Position numbers and translations under genes: made by a program. The notes beneath the pieces were generated by a model. It searched no databases and was not told where the DNA came from. It saw nothing but the letters and a program-made list of their open reading frames with translations. 18,525 nucleotides of DNA, taken from Parachlorella kessleri (taxonomy: Eukaryota > Chlorophyta > Trebouxiophyceae > Chlorellales > Chlorellaceae). The stretch covers positions 1-18,525 of the forward strand of contig BBXU01002287.1 in the NCBI GenBank assembly GCA_001598975.1. The letters run 5' to 3'. Shown here in pieces: positions 10,431 through 18,448 of this stretch. Positions within the stretch are counted from its first letter, which is position 1; every line of letters starts with the position of its first letter.

Positions 10431-10803
10431 ATAACAAACCATTGTGATCCTACATGTAGTCACTGCTGTGTTGCATACATGCTGTCGCACGTGCTGTGTG
10501 TAGCTAGCTGCTGTTTGGAAAAGTGTATGTTGCATACTGGCGACGATCTTGGAGATGCCAGCTGGTTCTGCAGAATGCTGCTTATGTAAAGCCTGTTGTT
10601 TTCATGATGATCGAACGATGAGAGATTGTTGACCAGTGGCCGATGGCAGGCCAGCTATCAGAAAATTGAAGGCATGCCCTCAACCTTCTGAAGTCAAATG
10701 CATCGATTTCCTGGGTAGGACTTGCTTGGCAGTGCAGAACTGGGCATATGCACCAAAAGAAGGCTGATGAAAGTTATTCCAACCACCTAAGTATAAGTTA
10801 GGC

Positions 10804-10836
10804 AAGACTCAGGCTCATTTTGCATCCAGCCCTGTC
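10804..10836 (+). repeat. Dispersed repeat B, copy 2
   Basis: AAGACTCAGGC and TGCATCCAG match the copy at 1501-1531 with scattered substitutions. It lies about 170 bp beyond the stop codon of the phosphatase gene. Confidence 0.45.
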
Positions 10837-11005
10837 AGTCCAGCCCAGCTCTACTCTCAGTGCTCTCCTACTGTCAACATGCAATGCTGAGTACTGCTGA
10901 CTTTGTTCATTAGACATTTTTGCAAAAACGTGCCTGTATGGGGATACCAAGGGTTGCAGACCCGTAAAATGGCACACAGGATTGATGCTGGATTCACCCA
11001 TGCCT

Positions 11006-14000
11006 TCATCTGCAGGGCACTGCAGTGGCAGCAACGGCAGCCCTGCCCGTCCCCTTAGCATCAGGTCTAGCTCCTGCCTTCACACTGTTGCCGCTAGCTT
11101 CTGCTGAGGTTCCGCCACCGGCCTGCTGTGCCTGTTGTGCCTCCTGCTTGGTCTCCTTCACACATGGGGCCACGTCCGCGATGCGGCGGATCTCGGTATC
11201 ATTGAGGATCTCCAGCACCTCTGGGAGGCCATCACGGCAGCCCTGCAGCAGGGGCAGTGAGATCGGTGCACAGTTGACTTAAATGACATACCCAGCAAGG
11301 GGGAGGTTGAAAATGCTTTGGAAAACTGAAGTCTCTGTTTAGGCCCTCACCATTAGCTGGGGTTGCTTCGGCTCAGAGCATCCACTGCACACCAGCGGAC
11401 CCACATCAAGCACAGGGTTCCGGCACCACCCTGGTGCGCTTGGCACGCTCAGCAAGTGCAGTGTGCTCGCCCATGGCGGAACACCCAGGATAATGTTGTT
11501 CGCACTACCTGCCACCCATGCTACTAATGTGTATGTGTACCAGCGTGTGATGCGGAGTGTTTAACCAACCTTTGACATGCCGACATCGATGCGGTAGACT
11601 TGCCCGTCACAGGCGCTGTCTATTTGTCGCTGGATGGTATGCCCCACTACCTGCACGTACCAGATAACAGCAATGGTGGCTACAAGGATTACCTAAGCAC
11701 ATCTGTACACACACCCTTGTGTGCCCCACCAACCTGCACAAAGCAGTCGACAGAAGGACATAATTCCAGGGATTCCATACAAAAAAGCTTGCACTTGCAA
11801 CTGTGTGGCCCACCACATGCAAGGCTAACAGCTGGGCGCCTTGCAATGCTCAGGAGAAACTGGATCTAGCAGGGGCAGCTGCCAGTCCCCTTGGGGGCCC
11901 CATGCTATAGACTAGTGCTGCGAATCTGGCTGGGCAGAACCAACCAACCTGCAGGGCAGCAACCCTGTATCACAGCGGCCCCAGAGTCTTGTGTAGGCAA
12001 CACCCGCGATCGTGTGCGCATGCCCTTCTTACCATGCGGCTGGCGCCTGGCAGCTTCCGCAGAGTCTCTGCCAGCAGCCCGCACTCGCAGCGCTCCTCGT
12101 CCTCCTTGGCCCAAGAGTAGTGCCGCGACCACACCACCGCATCGCGGCCCGACAGAAACTGCGGCCGCGGCGGCGGCGCTGCTGCTGGTGCTGGTGCTGC
12201 TGCTGCTGCTGCAAGTGGCACCCCCAAGGCGGCTGCTGGTGCGGCAGCTGCGTCGGCTGCCTGTGCCCCCTGTTGCACTGCCGGCAAGGCCCCTCCTCCT
12301 GCCGCCACTGCTGCTGCTCGTTCTGATGGAAGATGATGGCCCCCTTCGGCAGGGCTGGCAGCTGCAAGCCGTGGGGCTGCAGCAGCCGAGGCCGCCACGT
12401 GATCCCCCAGCAGCCACGCCTGCAGCAAGAGGGCCAGGGCCAGCAAGGTCACTTTGTGCCTCGTTAACAGATACTACCTTATCAACAACTTTGCTAAGGG
12501 TTGAGGCGCACATGGCGGAGGCTGCCAGCGGTCTGTCACACAAGACACAAGGGAAAACATGAAGGGGAGGCTGATTGCTTTCCCTTTCTTAAGGCTGGGC
12601 AATCTCTGCGCGGGGTATCTGCCAGAGCATGCTGCTAAGTGGGCACACAGCAACATCCACCTCCGTAGCTTAACTTCAGGCTTGCATTCACGCTTAGGAA
12701 CAAACCACTGCCTTCTTGCTCTATACCACAATACCAGAGGAAGGTGGCTGCCACAACCGCCTAACACCCACATAACACGCTTCGCAGAATGGTTTGGACA
12801 GACTCCTTCAATAAAACCCAAATTGCACCCCAAGGTATTGTGTGGCCGGTCTAGCCCCACCTGAGTTTCCTGGTTTATTCTCTCCAAGCCATGCTCTACA
12901 TGCTGTGGCAGCAGGCCCCCGTGCACAAATACAGTGGAGCCGACCTGCAAGCCGCAGACACAGCTCCCTGATACCGTAACAATAACACACGTCTGCAGCG
13001 GCTGCTCACACGCCAAGTCCAAATCGCCAGCACCAAACAGCCTAATTGCCATCCCTGCTGTTGTGCCCTGACCCACCCCAGACCCAAACTTGGCTACGGT
13101 CGAGTGCAAACAAAGTCAGGGTTGAGAGTCAGCCAAGCATGTCACAAAGCGGCCTTGCTTCCATAGACTGGCACTCGCACTAGACAATGAACAGCTGCTA
13201 GAGGGCAGCCCACCTGCAGCACGGTGGGGTGCCGTGCGAAGAAGCGCTTTGTTATTTCACCTACAACAGGGGCAGGGTACGCCGGCAGATTCCAATCGAG
13301 TTACAGCAGGGGTCCTGGGAGCAAAAACATAGGCTGCACTGCGGAGCACAGCAGTGCAGCACAGCACGGCACGGCAGGGCAGAGTGCATGAAGCACTTGC
13401 ACCTTAAAAAAGCAGCAACCTTGGTAGACAACCCTTTCTGAACCGGGTGGAACTCACAGCTCACCTCCAGGCCGTAGCGCCTCTATCCGAGCACGCTTCG
13501 CCTCGTCAGCAGGGGGGGCGGGCGCCGCAAGCGCAGCACGCAGCGTGGCTGGCAACAAGGCTGATGTATCGCAGCCGCACTGGCCCTGCGGGGAGTGAAG
13601 TCATTGTAGCCTAGGTTGAAGTGCACACGCCCACCCACCGGCATTCAGTCCCCACGAGTTGGGCGATATTCAGGTAGTGTGTATCAAATCCCACAAAGCC
13701 CCGCGACCAGTCACCAGCTATAAGCCATGCACTTCACCCAACAGAGAGAAGGCATGACACAGTTAAGACGGCAGCATGTATGCAGCAAGGCAGGAGGGTC
13801 TGTGCCAGCACAAACTAGGAACCTACTTGTCCCCCCCTTAGCACCATTCATTGCCGGCCAAACACACGTCAGGTTCCCCCACCAAACCTCACCAGCTTTC
13901 AGCCCAAATACCTCCGGGCTCAGCTAAAGAGGGTGACAGCATCCATGCGTCCGGTTACCTTGAGGGCTTCCTCGACCGCTCGCAGGTGCCGCCAGCGGCC

Positions 14001-16486
14001 AAATCCCGCCGTTCCGCCTTGTGTAGCATACCGAAACTGGCCATGCACGTTCATGGTCTCATGGTTGCCATTCATGATATGCACGGCCCCACCTGCTTTG
14101 CAGGCAGGCCCCAGATGAGGGTTGACTAAACAGACGGACCTTATTGCGAGACAATTGATAGGCACCAACCATGGCCTTGCAGATGCTGCCAAGGACGGGC
14201 ATGCACAGCCCACCTCGCACGCACGAAGGCCTGCAAGCCATGATGATGTTAAGCGCGTGTGCCCAAATCGCTGGTTAAGGTCATCATTCGCATATGGCAC
14301 CCGCATGCCATGGCGGGTCAGCTGTCAGGTGTTGCCAAGGCTGGCTTGTTAGACATGGAATGCATGGTGCAAACATATTTGTCCACAATACTCATGTTGG
14401 CCTACTGCTTTGACATGCATGCAAGCGCCCCGAGGCATGGCACGTCCAGCCACACAGCGCCTTCACTTGGCTGCTGCTTGGCACACTAGGCGTGACTGCA
14501 AGCACAGCCATGAGAGGCAATGCCGCCGCACCCAACCCCGCATGCCTCTTGCTGCAAAAACACCTTGCCATGAATAAACACCCGCCACCCCACACACCCA
14601 CACACACGCCACACCGCACACACCACCACGACCACCGCACCACCCATCCACCGCCACCTCCGCCAACCCCCACCTGCCCTGGCCGCCTCCTGCTGCACCC
14701 GCTCCAGCCAGAACAGCACCTCCAGCTCCTCGTCACCCCGGTCCAGCTGGTCGCCTACCTGCTAAGACTAAGAAGCAGATGGCTCACAGACTTCGAGCAC
14801 CACAACTCAAAAGCTCGGGAAGAAAGTAGCACCTCCAGCTCCTCGTCACCCCAGTCCAGCTGGTCGCCTACCTGGTGGCAGCCAAGACCAGACGGCTCAC
14901 CCATTTCTGGAATCACAACCCAAGCTCAGCAGCGAGACAGCACACAGCTGTGTCAGTTCGGTGAACTGTTGGTCGCCCACCTGGTGGCAGCCAGTCAACC
15001 TTGTATAAACATAAGCTCAAGGATTTATCCACGAGATTCTCCTGTTCTCTATGCTATTCTGCGTGCTATTCTTCAAGACCAGACGGCTCACCGGCTTCCG
15101 ACACCACATCCCATGCTCGGCAGTGAGACAGCACACAGCTTTCTCACTTCATTGCAGTGTTGGTCAGGCAACTCCCACTGCACCCACCACGCTACACCAA
15201 TCCCACACCAACGCTGCTCGCCTGCACAACCGTTGTTGCGTCCCCCACCCAGCGATCCCGGTCGTCCACAAGCCCTGCTCCTGTTGTGTATCGCTTCAAA
15301 GTACCCCCCCCCCCCCCCATGTCACCCGATAGGCACCCACCCCACGATATAAACTTGTGCTGCCGCGGCACCCCTGCTCCCTTTCATTGCAAACACCACA
15401 ACCACACCGACGCTGCTCGCCTGCACAACTGTTGTTGCGCCCCCCACCCAGCGATCCCGGTCGTCCACAAGCCCTGCTATCCGAAAGGCCCGCCGCGTCT
15501 TTGCTAGATCCCCATGCAGGTCGCCCACTGCCACCAGTCGGGGCACAGCTGGCAGCACGGTAGGCAACGGTTGAACCTGCAAGGAGCGGCACGCAACCAC
15601 AGCCCAGGTACTGGATCCTCACAGCCAGTCTGCGGCTTGCGATGAATGACGCCGCCACTGGCTGTCACCCCAGCAGCAATGTGGCCAGCAGGTGTCCCTG
15701 AAGTGAAGCTCTTTTCAAGTGCAATACCAAAGTGCACAGGATGGATGCGGCGACAAGGCCTTCCATCAACCGTACAACTTTAGTCAGACAGCTCATCCAG
15801 CAGGAGTTCACAGCTTCAAGATGACGCTCTCCAGGAAGAGATATGCCTGGTACAAGCTGAGGTTGGAACCACCTACCTCATCTGTGGGCCGTGGGGCGGC
15901 CCTGCCTTTTGCTAAGCTGGCATCTACAAAAGCATGGACAAAGCTGTGCCACACCTGCACGTCGCCAGTAGGCGTCAAGGGTGTGCCTTGTCATGCATAA
16001 CTCACCACGGCCTTATTTAACACGATATCTAGTCTGAGCGATGTTTATCAAGAACACAGCAAGGGAGGATCCGCCCAAGGACGACGTTGCTGCAGCAAGC
16101 AGTTGCAGGCTGTGACAGTGAGCACTAAGATGCACCTGTGGGAAGTCACGAACACAGAAAGCAGAGTGTTGTTGTTCGAAAGCCACCATGATCTCGTCCA
16201 ACTCCAGCCAGCCAGCCGCTGCCAACCTCAGGACAGTAAGCTGAGTAAGACAACGCGAACATTGCTGGCTTCATGCGTACGCCGATCATATGAAAGTCTG
16301 GCCAAACTTTGCCAAAGCAGGCCCAGCATCTTGCGCCCCCGCCCAGTTGGGTTGAGGCCTTGGAGCAGTGGACGGGCCCTTGCCTTCACGTAGGGGGTAG
16401 CCCTACCGCCTGACGCTCGCTTCGGCCGCCAACATCCGCTTGAAGCAGTAGGGTTCAGCAAGGGGCGGCGTGCTTGTGAAGCTCAT
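11006..16486 (-). CDS. SLP: Shewanella-like protein phosphatase, 12 exons
   Basis: Complement exons: 16407-16486, 16136-16226, 15877-15954, 15421-15576, 14674-14758, 13959-14092, 13465-13585, 13214-13260, 12861-12944, 12033-12419, 11570-11650, 11006-11242; 1581 nt, 526 aa, phases consistent throughout. It belongs to the metal-dependent PPP Ser/Thr/Tyr-phosphatase fold, Shewanella-like branch. Metal and catalytic motifs are all present: GDLHGD (101-106), GDQLDRG (137-143), GNHETMN (172-178), VHGG (271-274), VVGHTIQ (422-428), plus RIDVGMSK and GLPEVLEIL near the C-terminus. The exon with FVHAFVDAS (58-83) resembles the N-terminal part of plant SLP2. No transit peptide is visible, so a non-plastid location is more likely. 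Exon 10 carries an Ala-rich insertion. The intron after exon 4 has a GC donor (GCGAGC). Exons 1-2 rest on frame and splice sites only; the rest is supported by homology. Confidence 0.87.
11499..11550 (+). repeat. Dispersed repeat C, copy 2
   Basis: TTCGCACTACCTGCCACCCA followed by TGCTA and a downstream CGTGTG match 1558-1612. It lies inside the last phosphatase intron, close to the donor of the exon at 11570-11650. Confidence 0.5.
11700..11910 (-). pseudogene. Decayed tandem copies of the phosphatase VVGHT exon start
   Basis: The live exon 11570-11650 begins CAG|GTAGTGGGGCATACC on the minus strand. Two similar segments lie upstream in the intron: around 11716-11740 (CAG then GTTGGTGGGGCACAC, a 1-nt insertion that breaks frame) and around 11802-11826 (GTGGTGGGCCACAC with the acceptor AG lost). 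A fainter one may lie near 11890-11905. Anchored on the CCCC/CCCA core, the starts are about 11642, 11724, 11809 and 11898, a regular 82-89 bp period. These look like a small tandem array across the 3' splice site. Confidence 0.6.
12160..12330 (-). repeat. Triplet-rich Ala insertion within phosphatase exon 10
   Basis: GCN-type triplet runs (for example around 12164-12216) encode Ala/Pro tracts. They make up most of the segment between the WLLGD motif and FLSGRDAVVW. From family knowledge this linker is much shorter in plant relatives. It is in frame and flanked by conserved sequence, so it is probably a tolerated surface-loop expansion. Confidence 0.7.
14182..14222 (-). pseudogene. Possible decayed copy of the start of the GNHE exon
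   Basis: On the + strand, ATGCACAGCCCACCT (14201-14215) resembles ATGCACGGCCCCACCT at the acceptor of exon 13959-14092, with one base missing and the CAG acceptor changed. TGCCA is shared further left. An even weaker resemblance occurs near 14285. This fits the pattern of the clearer exon copies but is weak alone. Confidence 0.35.
14575..14673 (-). repeat. G/T-rich intron start with G-runs after the GDQLDRG exon
   Basis: In the sense direction the intron opens GTGGGGGTTGGCGG and continues as GGTGG, GGGTGG and GTGTGTGGG tracts for about 100 bases. Repeated G-runs just inside a donor can act as splicing enhancers or form G-quadruplexes in RNA. The + strand shows the matching CACACCC-rich sequence. 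Confidence 0.65.
14718..15185 (-). repeat. Tandem array spanning the 3' splice site of the GDQLDRG exon
   Basis: The first 43 bp of repeat (14718-14760, the live exon start with its acceptor) recur at 14831-14873 with one mismatch, an offset of 113 bp. A third partial unit starts near 14971, with GGTCGCCCACCTGGTGGCAG. The intron part of the unit (AAGACCAGACGGCTCACC) recurs at 14884 and 15075, the latter displaced by an insertion of about 80 bp. The second copy keeps an acceptor (CCACCAG|GTA) and frame, but its mismatch turns the catalytic DRG into DWG. It has no donor before a stop. Confidence 0.85.
15203..15279 (-). pseudogene. Duplicated 3' half of phosphatase exon 4 with its donor
   Basis: This 77-bp segment matches 15402-15478 with three mismatches at a 199-bp offset. 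It contains the coding stretch GLVDDRDRWVG and the GCAG|GCGAGC donor, but lacks the 5' half with GDLHGD. One mismatch changes WVGG to WVGD. It lies inside the following intron, downstream of the intact exon, and retains an open frame. The low divergence points to a recent duplication. Confidence 0.85.
15304..15318. repeat. 15-base C homopolymer
   Basis: Fifteen consecutive C on the + strand, lying within a phosphatase intron between the two copies of the exon-4 segment. The length is likely variable or error-prone in sequencing. Confidence 0.9.
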
Positions 16487-16612
16487 AGGCAGCTGCCTGG
16501 GCTCTTTATGTCATCTTGCGGCTGCCCAGAATAATTACTTCTACGGCTCACCTTCGTATCTCACTCGTATTTGATCTCAGTACAGCCTTCTGTCTAGGAA
16601 ACTTCGGACATC
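16487..16612. promoter_or_regulatory. Shared 126-bp region between divergent start codons
   Basis: The phosphatase ATG (minus, 16486-16484) and the aldo-keto reductase ATG (plus, 16613) face away from each other across 126 bp. This interval must hold both 5' UTRs and core promoters unless upstream non-coding exons exist. A perfect 12-bp palindrome AGGCAGCTGCCT lies at 16488-16499. No TATA box is obvious. An in-frame TAG at 16595 confirms the reductase start. Confidence 0.6.
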
Positions 16613-18448
16613 ATGGCACCTTCAAACCACGGCCAGGTCTTCCCAACTGCCTCGTTTATTCCGCTGGTCGGGTTGGGCACCTGGACTCAGAACAAGCCCG
16701 GCGAGGTCGTTGATGCAGTTTACACGGCCATCAAGTGGGTGATGAGAGTTTGATTCATTCGGTTCGTCAGGCTGCCGCCCCACCTAAGAGTGGGTGGCAT
16801 ACATGGGTTGAGCTGCTGGCAGAGTTTGGGCATCTTAACTTAGTGCACTTTACTCTCAGAAAAGGGGGAAGGGGTTTAAAGAATGCAGGGCAGAGGGTAC
16901 AAACCCTCCTAGGGGACGACTAATTGTGGTCGGCACAGGGGCTACTGTAGGCTGCCAGGGCACCTGCACAACAGATGTACAATGGAGACCCCCTTTGGAG
17001 TACTGTTGATCGTATACATGGAGGGGGACAGTCATTTGACTGAGCAGCAGAGTCTCTTGTACCCAAAGGCACTCATGAGTGTGAGCTTTGCAACTCCTGC
17101 AGGGTGGGCTACCGGCACTTGGACTGTGCAGCGGCATACAACAATGAGCAGGAGGTGGGGGCCGGCATCAAGAGAGCAATAAGCGAAGGCATAGTGACAC
17201 GCCCAGGTGGGGAACACAACAGAGCTAGGATGTGATAGGGGATTGTGAGGGAAGTTGGGGCAACGCATACGAAGGTGAAGGTGTGAGGGGACTCCGCTGG
17301 GAATGGACTAGCTACTGCTAGGAATTCATTCCATGTGAGAGCGACCTGCAAGTGGAACGCAGTATTCATGAGGCTGTCAAGGTGTGAGGGCCAGCAGAGT
17401 TCCGACCAAGCAAGGCGGGGCAGCTCGCTAAGGGCGCGATAGGTGGGGGTGTCGAGGCACGTGTAGGTCAGAACAGTGATCGGCATGGGAAGTGGGCGTG
17501 GGAGTGCTGGAGGATGGGGCGGCGCAGGTGTACAAGTGCTGTGCACCGCGGTAGGGGGGCGCTATTCAGGAAGGAGCCTTCGTGGGGTGGTGGTATATTG
17601 GTGGGGGCTGAGGGCTACAGCAATCGTAGAAGTCTTCTTGCACGTGCTCCATTTTGTTGTTGCAGAGCTGTAGGTTTGTCAAGCCAGCTGGACGGCCAAG
17701 TTCATGTGAAACAGTACTCCCAAGCCGAGGCATCTGCGTCTTGCAGGGCATGGACCAAAAGGTGCAAAAGCAGCATGCCCCACATGTTTGTCCTTCCACC
17801 CCTTCCCTCTGCAGAGCTGTGGGTAACCAGCAAGCTGAACAACCCAGACCATGCGCCTGAAGGGGTGGATAAGGTTTGCAGGTGAGCCCCATCCCAAAAG
17901 GCATACACCGTCAGGTTGGATAAAGCGGCGGTAGTCGCTTATTCAGGACCTAGATCAAGCTCTCGAGGGTCCTGGAAAAAGGGGCGCCGCTTCACGGGTA
18001 GTCTGATGTCATTGTCAAGCCTGGCTGCGTACCGCACCAATCCGACCATGCGGTTGTTAGCGAGACCCCCCCCCCCCCCCTCCCCGCGCCGCCGCACCCA
18101 CCCACCCACCCACCCACCCACCCACAAGGGTGCCCTATAGGCCTGTGATTGCACACTTCTGGCGGAGCTCCTGGATCTCCACCTTATGAACTGGCCACAC
18201 TGCCTCCTAGCAGAATGTTACATCGGATGGAGAGCCTTAAGCGCAGGGGATCACTGGACCGGCTGGGCCTGGAGTACCTGAACCTTTAACCCATGCACTG
18301 GCCGCTCTCCTTCCAAGTGGAATCTGACCTGGATATTTCCACATGCAGGGGATCTCTGGACCGGCTGGGCCTGGAGTACCTGGACCTCTACCTCATGCAC
18401 TGGCCGCTGACGGGCAACACGGGACCCAAGGTGGACCCACCCCTGGAG
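16613..18448 (+). CDS. Aldo-keto reductase, first four exons (gene continues past window)
   Basis: Exons are 16613-16734, 17103-17206, 17815-17881 and 18349-18448, encoding residues 1-131 in consistent phase (2, 1, 2, 0). The last donor is GAG then GTAAGT; the C-terminal (alpha/beta)8-barrel half lies beyond the right edge. The start IPLVGLGTW is typical of the family. [16 protein letters not shown] (43-60) fits aldo-keto reductase signature 1. The catalytic tetrad is present: Asp48, Tyr53, Lys82 (VTSKL) and His115 ([10 protein letters not shown]). Members reduce aldehydes and sugars to alcohols with NADPH in the cytosol; the substrate cannot be told here. Introns 2 and 3 carry decayed copies of exons 3 and 4. 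The gene is divergent from the phosphatase across a short shared promoter region. Confidence 0.92.
17663..17760 (+). pseudogene. Decayed copy of reductase exon 3
   Basis: TTGCAG|AGCTGTAGGT at 17660-17675 mirrors CTGCAG|AGCTGTGGGT at the live exon 149 bp downstream. Further matches are AGCCAGCTGGAC versus AGCAAGCTGAAC and CATGTG versus CATGCG. A CTTGCAGGG near 17750 parallels the live donor TTTGCAGGTGAG. Trp78 (TGG) reads TAG in the copy, and small indels break the frame, so inclusion would truncate the protein. Confidence 0.55.
18066..18125. repeat. 15-base C-run and CCCA tandem repeat (G4-prone on minus strand)
   Basis: A 15-base C-run (18066-18080) is followed by TCCCCGCGCCGCCG and then about seven CCCA units (about 18096-18124). 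It lies in reductase intron 3. The complementary, template strand reads (TGGG)n, which satisfies the usual G-quadruplex pattern many times over. Confidence 0.9.
18161..18205 (+). pseudogene. Most diverged copy of reductase exon 4
   Basis: GAGCTCCTGGATCTCCACCT then TATGAACTGGCC parallels GAGTACCTGGACCTCTACCT then CATGCACTGGCC in the live exon. In frame it would read [11 protein letters not shown], with the catalytic His replaced by Asn. It lies 107 bp upstream of the second copy. The intron sequence after it (GCAGAATGTTAC, GGAT) also resembles that after the second copy (GTGGAATCTGAC, GGAT). Confidence 0.6.
18247..18313 (+). pseudogene. Broken copy of reductase exon 4
   Basis: Preceded by its own GCGCAG acceptor, this segment matches the first 60 or so bases of the live exon 102 bp downstream, with about five mismatches. 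It reads in frame [12 protein letters not shown] and then TAA. Similarity ends within CCGCT, before the donor. Splicing to this acceptor would introduce a premature stop, so it is either inert or a poison site. Confidence 0.85.

Larger units (their letters stand above)
9012..11005. other. Gene-free stretch between convergent genes; G+T-rich tail
   Basis: From 9012 to about 10300 the + strand is strongly G+T-rich, as expected for a long 3' UTR of paralogue 2. The only sizeable open frame here (minus strand, 9234-9755) is the Pro/Gln/Thr-rich complement of that bias and begins at TTG, so it is not called. From about 10450 the composition is mixed. The phosphatase's 3' UTR should occupy the right end just below 11006. 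Two minor repeats are noted separately. Confidence 0.55.

Noticed and set aside
11905..12562. Long open frames on both strands (plus 11891-12562, minus 11905-12543) over the phosphatase exon
   Set aside because: Shadows of exon 12033-12419, kept open by its GC-rich triplet repeats; they lack family motifs.
14492..15352. 286-codon plus-strand open frame, Pro/Thr/His-rich
   Set aside because: It lies antisense to phosphatase exon 5 and its repeat-filled introns; composition follows the CA/CCA-rich tracts and tandem repeats.
16228..16461. Arg-rich minus-strand frame resembling a transit peptide
   Set aside because: It begins at TTG and cannot be joined in phase as well as the ATG exon 16407-16486, which links cleanly to the next exon.
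18096..18124. CCCA repeat as a telomere-like sequence
   Set aside because: The unit is TGGG on the other strand, not TTTAGGG or TTTTAGGG, and it is internal to an intron; treated as a microsatellite.
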